Assembly: GCA_964606465.1 (NCBI GenBank)
Contig: CAZSGI010000041.1
Coordinates: 1-5,896 of the forward strand
Length of the DNA: 5,896 bases
Source of the DNA: CG10-46-32 sp964606465
GTDB lineage: Bacteria > Patescibacteriota > Patescibacteriia > UBA2169
Direction of reading: 5' to 3'
Part shown: positions 1 to 4,955 of the stretch, in pieces
Layout: every line of letters begins with the position of its first letter
How positions within the stretch are numbered: the first letter of the stretch is position 1
Translations under genes and position numbers: made by a program
Notes under the pieces: generated by a model
Told to the model about the DNA's origin: nothing
Database searches by the model: none
What the model saw: the letters and a program-made list of their open reading frames with translations, nothing else

Positions 1-1561
1 TTGCGTCCTCGGAAATGCAGCTCGCCAGGTCAACGCACACGCTCTGCCGGTTCGGCGAGGAGACGTACTCCGGCACGGAGCTGTACGCGAGGCTGCGGCA
101 CTCGGCTTGCGGCAAGGCGAGCACCCAGGAGGGGTCAACGAGGTGGTAAAGTATGTTTTCCCCGCCGCCGCCCTCCCTAGTTCCCGGACATCCGGCCGGA
201 AGCGCGCGGTTCCCGCGGTCGCTTTGATCTTCAAAACAATCAAGCAAGGTACGGAACGGCACGCGCTGCGAACCGAGGCGGCTTGCGGCGAGCTCCCAAC
301 CCAACGGGATCACGCGCAGAAACCGCAACCGCTTGAGGTTTTCCTCGGAGAGCGCCGGGCTCGCGGCGGTGTGCGTCTGCGGGAACAGGGTGTCGGGCGG
401 GATGAGTCCTTGGTCAACCGCCTGCCGAACCGAGAGCCGCTGCTGCACGGCCTGCTTGAAATCATCCGAGAGCAAACAGTGGTACGGAGACTGGTACGCG
501 TTCGGGTCCTCGGACGAAGGGCAGATGCTTGCGTCCGAGAGCAGGTTGATGAGCCCGCCTGAAATTTCCACGGTCTGGCTGCTCGCGTCCGCGAAAAACG
601 CCGTCTTTGCGGCCGGGGCAACCGGAACGTCCGAACCCAGCCCGCCCGGAGCGCGGCTCCGGGCCACCCGGCCCCGCAGCAGGCCCTGCTGCAAGCGGCG
701 CAAGTAGGTCTGCGCGAACGTGTTCGCGAAAATCGCTGCCGCGTCCGCGAGGATGTCGCCCGTAGCCGTCACTTCCTGCTCGAGCGCCCGGCGCGTGGCG
801 CTCTTCTGCACCTCCTCCACGGTCCCGGCCGGCGTGGTCACCTGGCCGGTCACCACGTCTTTCACCGACTTCACATAGCTCGTCAGGCGCTCGATTTTCT
901 CCTGCTCCTCTTGCCTTTCTTTTTCGCTCTGCACGTGCTCGCGCAGCACCAGGAACGCGCCCAGCTCATTGCGGTCAATGTCAAACCCCTTGGACAAATT
1001 CTTGAGCGCCTGCTGCTGGTTTGCGAACGCGACGCCAAAATTTCCGGTGATGTCCGAGAGGCTGCACCCGGTCTGGCCCAAATCGCGCTGCGGTCGCTGT
1101 TGATCCGGAAACAGGTCAAGGTCCTGGATTGACCTTGAGACGCCAATGGTGAGCTTTAAGCGCGACTGCACGCTCGCGGGGCTGCAGAGGTCAATGGGCA
1201 GGCCCTGTGAAACGTTCACCAAAAACTTTCCCGCGATTTGGTCGCCGATGTCCGTGAGCGCGTCCCCCAAGGGCTGCTGGAACACGAGCGGCTTTTTGCC
1301 CTTGTCCCCGGACGCGAGCCACACCGCGGTGTCGTTCGCCAGGCGGTAGGTAATGAAGCGCAATGCCGAGTGGAACGCGACCGAACCCACGACTTTCTTG
1401 ATGCGACTAAAAATGCTTTCCGTTTTACGCGGCACGTCTTCAACCGTAGCAACAGGAACCACCGCGTAGCTGGGCGCAACACTCCCAACAAACATAAAAA
1501 CCGCAACTGCAAGCATCAGCAGTATCCGCGCTCCTCTTGATTGGCTGTTACGCGTATGCAT
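1..1561 (-). CDS. Large secreted cysteine-containing protein, C-terminus beyond window (partial)
   Basis: The frame is open from ATG at 1561 to the window edge (520 codons, no stop), so the protein is longer than 520 aa. Residues 1-33 form a Sec signal peptide: Arg at 4, 9 and 12, a hydrophobic core at about 13-28, and a likely cleavage site after Ser-Tyr-Ala (A33). Then come LASGDKGKKPL (about 83-93), a charged coiled-coil-like stretch (about 206-236), TTPAGTVEEVQ (242-252) and GDILADAAAIFANTF (268-282). The C-terminal part has a Gly run (464-467), LVDPSWVL (474-481) and most of the nine Cys (126, 166, 347, 362, 442, 458, 488, 509, 515), which suggests disulfides outside the membrane. From memory, blocks like LASGDKGQKPL and LxDPxWVL with C-rich tails occur in large secreted Parcubacteria proteins, some near type IV secretion-like genes; this was not verified. 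The start lies 3 nt after the preceding stop, which suggests translational coupling. The function is unknown. The gene looks more GC-rich than rsmA or tsaC. Confidence 0.85.
   Translation of the reverse strand, partial: MHTRNSQSRGARILLMLAVAVFMFVGSVAPSYAVVPVATVEDVPRKTESIFSRIKKVVGSVAFHSALRFITYRLANDTAVWLASGDKGKKPLVFQQPLGDALTDIGDQIAGKFLVNVSQGLPIDLCSPASVQSRLKLTIGVSRSIQDLDLFPDQQRPQRDLGQTGCSLSDITGNFGVAFANQQQALKNLSKGFDIDRNELGAFLVLREHVQSEKERQEEQEKIERLTSYVKSVKDVVTGQVTTPAGTVEEVQKSATRRALEQEVTATGDILADAAAIFANTFAQTYLRRLQQGLLRGRVARSRAPGGLGSDVPVAPAAKTAFFADASSQTVEISGGLINLLSDASICPSSEDPNAYQSPYHCLLSDDFKQAVQQRLSVRQAVDQGLIPPDTLFPQTHTAASPALSEENLKRLRFLRVIPLGWELAASRLGSQRVPFRTLLDCFEDQSDRGNRALPAGCPGTREGGGGENILYHLVDPSWVLALPQAECRSLAYSSVPEYVSSPNRQSVCVDLASCISEDA
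1531..1537 (-). promoter_or_regulatory. Internal Shine-Dalgarno-like AGAGGAG near the secreted-protein start
   Basis: AGAGGAG on the minus strand is the best Shine-Dalgarno match in this area, but it lies inside the gene, about 8 codons after ATG 1561. The next in-frame ATG (1516) is 14 nt beyond it, which is long spacing; a CTG codon is 8 nt beyond. Starting at 1516 would remove the three arginines of the signal peptide, so ATG 1561 is kept as the start even though it has no visible ribosome binding site of its own. Initiation at 1561 would depend on coupling to the gene ending at 1565. Confidence 0.25.
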
Positions 1562-1564
1562 GGG

Positions 1565-2152
1565 TTATTCGGCTGCTGTTTGTTCTGCCGCAACTTCCTG
1601 GAACAATTGGATCAAATCTTCGTCCGAAGTTCCGGCAAGCTGGTCTTCCGGAATGCCGGAATCGCGCAAGAGCGAACGGATCTGTTCGGCAGTGGGAATG
1701 CTCCCGCTCTCAAGCGCCTCCAGGGCTTTCTGGGATTCCGGAGAAAAATCCTCAACCGCGGGCTCCTCCGCCTCTCCGGCTGCATCGACAATGTCCTGCT
1801 GCAGATCCTCCAATGTCTTGATGATGTCGCTCCCGCACACCCTGCCTTTGGGACAGATCGGATCCGTGCCCTGCGCAACCTCGTCCGAATCCGTTGCCCC
1901 GTCCGAATCCGAATCAGTGAGGTACGGCGAGGTTTTGTACACGTTCAGCTCTTCCCAGTCGTTGAGTCCGTCTTCGTCCGTGTCAAGGACGCGCATCCGT
2001 ACCTCGCCGAACGCGTCTGAAGCGGAACCGTTCGCCCGCGACGCTTCTCCCGCATCAACAATTTTGATCTTTTGGTTGATGTTGACCACGCCGAAAAAAA
2101 GCGCAGTCCCGGCAAACGCCCAAAACCCTATTTTAATCCATTTGTCTTGCAT
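1565..2152 (-). CDS. Membrane-anchored protein with thrombospondin type 3-like calcium-binding repeats
   Basis: This is a complete 195-aa protein. Residues 8-25 are hydrophobic and preceded by K4 and K7, with no clear signal-peptidase site, so it is probably an N-terminal anchor with the rest outside the cell. Two Asp-rich repeats follow, DTDEDGLNDWEEL (57-69) and DSDSDGATDSDEV (80-92). Both fit the DxDxDGxxDxxE pattern of thrombospondin type 3 or EF-hand-like calcium loops, and the second leads into QGTDP. A short Cys pair (C100, C106) comes next, then an acidic, Ala/Glu-rich tail (about 108-195) with no recognised domain. An in-frame TGA stands four codons upstream of the start, so ATG 2152 is the first ATG available. 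Only a weak GGGA precedes it. The gene is followed after 3 nt by the secreted protein, so the two are probably made together and may interact at the surface; that is an inference. Proteins of this type are common in Patescibacteria; the specific role is unknown. Confidence 0.88.
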   Translation of the reverse strand: MQDKWIKIGFWAFAGTALFFGVVNINQKIKIVDAGEASRANGSASDAFGEVRMRVLDTDEDGLNDWEELNVYKTSPYLTDSDSDGATDSDEVAQGTDPICPKGRVCGSDIIKTLEDLQQDIVDAAGEAEEPAVEDFSPESQKALEALESGSIPTAEQIRSLLRDSGIPEDQLAGTSDEDLIQLFQEVAAEQTAAE

Positions 2153-2158
2153 ACATTC

Positions 2159-2250
2159 CCGTCATCTTGAGGCCGAGGGTACTCGGCATAAACTTCGCCG
2201 AAAGATATAGCGTGAACGACGTTATACCCTTCGCTTCGCTGCGGTGACGG
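2159..2250. repeat. 92-bp inverted-repeat (MITE/REP-like) element between rsmA and the surface genes
   Basis: The element is bounded by perfect 6-bp inverted ends, CCGTCA at 2159-2164 and TGACGG at 2245-2250. The inverted similarity continues imperfectly inward for about 20-25 bp: the left arm ends GCCGAGGGTA, and the reverse complement of the right arm ends GCGAAGGGTA. Inside the left arm is a perfect hairpin, GCCGAG-GGTA-CTCGGC (2172-2187). The GTCATcnTGAG and GCGAAGCGAAGG cores resemble a palindromic repeat family dispersed through many bacterial genomes (from memory). It fills most of the 119-bp gap and would be the 5' leader of the downstream gene pair. No T-run follows the hairpin in either direction, so it is not an obvious intrinsic terminator. 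Confidence 0.6.
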
Positions 2251-2255
2251 TTGTT

Positions 2256-2264
2256 ATTATATCA
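2256..2264 (-). promoter_or_regulatory. Candidate extended -10 promoter (TGATATAAT) for the surface gene pair
   Basis: The minus strand reads TGATATAAT, a perfect TGnTATAAT extended -10, a few bases after the rsmA stop. The hexamer about 17 nt upstream (AGGAGA, 2279-2284) does not resemble TTGACA, but extended -10 promoters can work without a good -35. Transcription would start near 2249, at the edge of the inverted-repeat element, and give a leader of about 95 nt before ATG 2152. This would separate expression of the surface pair from the translation genes upstream. It is a motif match only, and short AT-rich gaps produce such matches by chance. Confidence 0.4.
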
Positions 2265-2271
2265 CAAAACC

Positions 2272-3126
2272 CTACGCTTCTCCTAGAGCGCGGATGAGCG
2301 CAATCCAATCCGGAATCGAGAGCTCTTGAGCGCGGCAGGTTTCTTTCAGTTTTGACGCTTCAAGCGCTGCCTTGACGCGATTCTGCGGCAGGGAAAGGCC
2401 GGATGCCAGGTTGTTGCGCAGCTGTTTGCGCGGGTTTGAAAAGCCGATGCGCACAATCTGCCAGAACCTCTCTACTTCCCCCCCTTGCCAAGGGGGGGAT
2501 TGAGGGGGGGTACGCGGCTTTTCCTGAACATCGCCTATGATGAGGAGCGCGGAATCCACGTCTGGTTCCGGCCAAAATGACTGCTTAGACACCGCAAACA
2601 CGACGGATGGCGTTGCGTAAAGCTGTACGGAAAGCGCAAGCAGACTCATTCTTCCCGGCTGCGCACACACGCGCTCTGCAACCTCTTTCTGCACCAAGAG
2701 CACGAGCCCGGTGGGTTTGGGAGTGCCGGATGATACGAACTTTTTGATAATCTTTCCGGTGATATGGTACGGAATGTTCGCCACCACGTGGTAGGGTTTG
2801 TTGCCGAACCATTCTGAAATCGCTTGGTTTGAGAATGAGAGAATATCGCCCTGCACGATGCGCGCCTTTGAATCTTTGAGCTCCCCAGAGAGATGCTGCG
2901 CAAGTTTCCGGTCAAACTCAACCGCAACAACGTTCGCGCCCGCGCAAGCCAGCGCGCGCGTCAACACCCCGAACCCGGGGCCGATCTCAAGGATGTTCTC
3001 GCCACGCTTGATTGCAGCGGTTTTGACAATCCGCGCAAGGATGTCCGCATCAACCAAAAAATGCTGGCCTGACTCGCGCGTTGGCCGCACCCCCAACTCC
3101 CGGGCCAGTGTCTGCACGTTGCGCAT
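2272..3126 (-). CDS. rsmA: 16S rRNA (adenine(1518)-N6/adenine(1519)-N6)-dimethyltransferase RsmA/KsgA
   Basis: RsmA dimethylates two adjacent adenines in helix 45 of 16S rRNA with S-adenosylmethionine, late in 30S subunit assembly. The 284-aa protein shows the family signatures in order: GQHFL (20-24), the SAM-binding motif EIGPGFG (47-53), the acidic residue E70 ending the second strand, GDIL (93-96), the catalytic NIPY motif (117-120), and FWPEPDVDSALL, which precedes the C-terminal helical domain with SNPRKQLRNNL (230-240). The length is slightly above the usual of about 270, and the excess maps to residues 206-216, a Pro/Gly stretch (TPPQSPPWQGG) encoded by an in-frame palindromic element. 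The insertion sits in the variable link between the catalytic core and the C-terminal domain, so activity is probably kept. The start lies 3 nt after the MFS stop with no strong Shine-Dalgarno, which suggests coupling. Confidence 0.96.
   Translation of the reverse strand: MRNVQTLARELGVRPTRESGQHFLVDADILARIVKTAAIKRGENILEIGPGFGVLTRALACAGANVVAVEFDRKLAQHLSGELKDSKARIVQGDILSFSNQAISEWFGNKPYHVVANIPYHITGKIIKKFVSSGTPKPTGLVLLVQKEVAERVCAQPGRMSLLALSVQLYATPSVVFAVSKQSFWPEPDVDSALLIIGDVQEKPRTPPQSPPWQGGEVERFWQIVRIGFSNPRKQLRNNLASGLSLPQNRVKAALEASKLKETCRAQELSIPDWIALIRALGEA
2478..2510. repeat. 33-bp C7/G7 palindromic element inserted in frame in rsmA
   Basis: The plus strand carries a perfect 9-bp inverted repeat, CCCCCCCTT (2478-2486) and AAGGGGGGG (2490-2498), around the loop GCC. 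It is followed by ATTGA and a second run of seven G (2504-2510). The 33 bp equal 11 codons, and the minus-strand frame through it has no stop, reading about T206 to G216 of RsmA (PPQSPPWQGG). From memory, this CCCCCTTGCCAAGGGGG core followed by a second G run is a dispersed repeat seen between genes in many bacteria. Its presence inside an otherwise normal rsmA marks it as an insertion. Confidence 0.75.
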
Positions 3127-3129
3127 AGG

Positions 3130-4329
3130 CTATTGCTTTGAAAGCCGGACCGGTTCGTACTTGACGAGCGTGTACAGCAAGGTCATGGCCGCCGCAATCA
3201 CGAACAGGGCCGCAAACGAATCTCCGAACCGCGAGAGCACCGCGAGCGAAATCAGGATCGCGAGGATCTTGCCCACAATCAGCGACATTTCAAAAAAGAT
3301 CACGGTCTTCATGATGCTCGTCTGGTTCGCGTGGTCGTAGGTCTCGGCCATCATGGGAATCACGATCACGTCTTTGGTGGTCCTGCCCAGGGCGTCGGTT
3401 GCGAACACCCCGAACACTCCTGATACGGCCAACCGCGCGAGCCACACCGCGGCGCTGAACACGGCGCCGATTTTAAGGATGGACCGCCGGCCGAAAGCAT
3501 TGCCGTCAACCATGCGCCCCACGTACAGCAAAACCGCGCCGGTGGCGAGCGTTGAGGCCGCGACCACGGAACCGATCTCCAGAAAATTCGTGATGATGGT
3601 ATAGATGAACACCGGCCAGATCACCATCACGATGAGCTCCTCGCCGAAACCCAAGAATCCGACAAAATTCCGCCGGTTCTCGGGGTAAAACAGCCTCCGG
3701 AAGCTCCCGGCGTACGAAAACGGAACCGGCGTAAACCGCTCGGGCGTGGCGAGCAGGGGCAAATTGGAAGCGAGGATCAGCACCGTCGCAACCGCAAACA
3801 GCGCCTCAAACCCCCCGAAGCTGATCAAGACCCCGCCGACGAGCGGACCCAGGATGGACACGAGCAGGGTGACGAGCAGCAAATTTGAGACCTCGCGGCC
3901 GCGCTCCGCCCGCCTCCCGAACCGCGCGAAATCCGCCAAATACCCGGGCCAGTAGAACGTTTTCTGCAGCACGAACGCTCCGATCGCGATGCCGATGAAC
4001 GCGGCGTGCTGCGGGATCAAGAACAACGCGGCGTAGTAGAGCGCCAGAAACGGGCTCCCCAAAAGGATCGCCTTTTCGTACCCGAACCTCCGCGCGAACT
4101 TCGCGCCCAGGGGGATGAACACCAGGTACAGAACGTACACCGCGAGGTAGAAGTACAGAATCTGCCGCAGGCTGAATCCGAGCTGGTAGAGGTAGATGGG
4201 CTCAAAGATCGCGACCATGGCCGCCGCGAACGTTACGATGCTCACGGAAAGGTACAGCTCCCGCACCTGGTACGAGAGCCGTGTCGCGAAAAATGTTTTA
4301 ACCGTTTTGAACGATTTGAAACGCGGCAT
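3130..4329 (-). CDS. Major facilitator superfamily (MFS) transporter, substrate unknown
   Basis: This is a polytopic inner-membrane protein of 399 aa from ATG 4329, the usual MFS length. Hydrophobic segments repeat along the whole chain in a pattern that fits about 12 helices in two halves. A loop 2-3 motif A variant, GAKFARRFGYEKA, starts at G75, and its counterpart in the second half, GRMVDGNAFGRR, lies at 271-282; both fit the MFS GxxxDRxGRR signature. No residues point to a substrate. The reading frame is open further upstream to a TTG at 4374, but those 15 codons are simply the translated palindromic repeat in the gap. MPRFKSF, with its basic cytoplasmic N-terminus, is therefore the better start, even though no clear Shine-Dalgarno precedes it. 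The gene sits between tsaC and rsmA, ends with TAG 3 nt before rsmA, and is probably cotranscribed with them. Confidence 0.9.
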   Translation of the reverse strand: MPRFKSFKTVKTFFATRLSYQVRELYLSVSIVTFAAAMVAIFEPIYLYQLGFSLRQILYFYLAVYVLYLVFIPLGAKFARRFGYEKAILLGSPFLALYYAALFLIPQHAAFIGIAIGAFVLQKTFYWPGYLADFARFGRRAERGREVSNLLLVTLLVSILGPLVGGVLISFGGFEALFAVATVLILASNLPLLATPERFTPVPFSYAGSFRRLFYPENRRNFVGFLGFGEELIVMVIWPVFIYTIITNFLEIGSVVAASTLATGAVLLYVGRMVDGNAFGRRSILKIGAVFSAAVWLARLAVSGVFGVFATDALGRTTKDVIVIPMMAETYDHANQTSIMKTVIFFEMSLIVGKILAILISLAVLSRFGDSFAALFVIAAAMTLLYTLVKYEPVRLSKQ

Positions 4330-4344
4330 TTTTATTTTAATGTC

Positions 4345-4375
4345 ATTGCGAGGGGGCGTATGCCCCCGAAGCAAT
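4345..4375. repeat. 31-bp nested palindrome in the tsaC-MFS gap
   Basis: The outer arms ATTGC (4345-4349) and GCAAT (4371-4375) enclose the inner arms GGGGGC (4352-4357) and GCCCCC (4362-4367), with a 4-base loop and small GA/GAA bulges. The GTCATTGCGAGG and GAAGCAATC ends match, from memory, a palindromic repeat family found between genes in many bacteria. It fills about half of the 62-bp gap between the tsaC stop (4392) and the MFS start (4329). No T-run follows on the minus strand (it continues GACATTAAAATAAAA), so a terminator role is not supported, though the RNA hairpin could protect or separate message segments. Confidence 0.75.
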
Positions 4376-4391
4376 CCCGTGAAACACGTGC

Positions 4392-4955
4392 TTAAAGCGT
4401 CACCGCCCCCGGGCGTATGACCGTGACCTCATTATCCCACACTTTTGCAATGGTTGAAACGTCTGATGCGGGGAGCTCTCCCTCATCAACGACGAAATCA
4501 ACGCCGTTGAACGCATCGCCGAGCGATTCTTTGACTGCATCAACCGAATAGCAGCTTGGCTCTCCTGACTTGTTCGCTGATGTTGAGACCAAGGGGGCGC
4601 CGAGCGCTTTTGACAAATCACGCGCAGTCTTTGAATCCGGAACCCGGACAGCGATAAACCCGTCATGCTGAACTTGTTTCAGCATCTGTTTTTTGGCGGG
4701 CAGCACGAGCGTGAGCGGCCCGGGCCAGTGTTCTTGAGCGAGTTTTTGGGATTTTTTGGACATCTCGGCCCACGCTTTGGCCATCTCAACACTTCCCGCA
4801 ATCAACGGCAACGTCTTTGACTGCTCCCGCCCTTTCATTTCAAAAATCTTCTTGACTGCAGACTCGTTCGTTGCATCGCACCCGATCGCGTACGCCGTGT
4901 CAGTGGGGTACACGATGACGCCTCCGTTTTTGAGTATGGAAGCTGCTTTTGTCAT
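4392..4955 (-). CDS. tsaC: L-threonylcarbamoyladenylate synthase (TsaC/YrdC family)
   Basis: The enzyme makes threonylcarbamoyl-AMP from threonine, bicarbonate and ATP, the first step of t6A at position 37 of ANN-decoding tRNAs; the TsaD complex then transfers the group. The 187-aa protein is a single YrdC domain without the extra Sua5 C-terminal domain. Signatures are VYPTDTAYAIGCDA (15-28, the usual PTDTxYGLGCDA), the K41/R43 and S46/K47 basic pocket, PGPLTLVLPA (78-87), AVRVPDS (102-108) and VSTSANKSGEPS (123-134, the S-x-x-x-SAN motif). Residues 90-99 (QMLKQVQHDG), between LPAKK and FIAVRVP, are encoded by a palindromic repeat and replace the usual short variable turn. The ATG overlaps the leuS stop as ATGA, indicating translational coupling. 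The symbol could equally be ywlC or sua5. Confidence 0.95.
   Translation of the reverse strand: MTKAASILKNGGVIVYPTDTAYAIGCDATNESAVKKIFEMKGREQSKTLPLIAGSVEMAKAWAEMSKKSQKLAQEHWPGPLTLVLPAKKQMLKQVQHDGFIAVRVPDSKTARDLSKALGAPLVSTSANKSGEPSCYSVDAVKESLGDAFNGVDFVVDEGELPASDVSTIAKVWDNEVTVIRPGAVTL
4661..4688. repeat. Palindromic element inserted in frame in tsaC
   Basis: A perfect 8-bp inverted repeat, ATGCTGAA (4665-4672) and TTCAGCAT (4678-4685), surrounds the loop CTTGT. It is preceded by CGTC and followed by CTG. The GTCATGCTGAACTTGTTTC type sequence is, from memory, a dispersed repeat found between genes in many bacterial genomes, and its translation MLKQVQHD is recognisable in unrelated proteins. Here it is read in frame on the minus strand as residues 90-99 of TsaC and falls between two conserved strands, so the enzyme frame is intact. 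Confidence 0.75.

Noticed and set aside
160..177. G-rich stretch on the minus strand (possible G-quadruplex)
   Set aside because: It encodes a short Gly run in the secreted protein. The G tracts are mostly of length two to four, and no regulatory context supports a structural role.
107..1540. Several short open frames on both strands across the first 1.5 kb
   Set aside because: All overlap the single continuous 520-codon minus-strand frame with a signal peptide. They are Arg/Ser-rich shadows typical of GC-rich coding DNA.
2172..2187. GCCGAG/CTCGGC hairpin as a riboswitch or terminator
   Set aside because: It is a small 6-bp stem belonging to the 92-bp inverted-repeat element, with no T-run and no known riboswitch core.
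1541..2210. Plus-strand open frames (159 and 216 codons) opposite the calcium-motif gene
   Set aside because: The minus-strand frame has a membrane anchor and DxDxDG motifs, while the plus-strand translations are low-complexity Ser/Arg-rich with no domain.
4345..4375. Palindrome as an intrinsic terminator after tsaC
   Set aside because: The stem is strong, but no T-run follows it on the minus strand, and the downstream MFS gene lies close enough to be cotranscribed.
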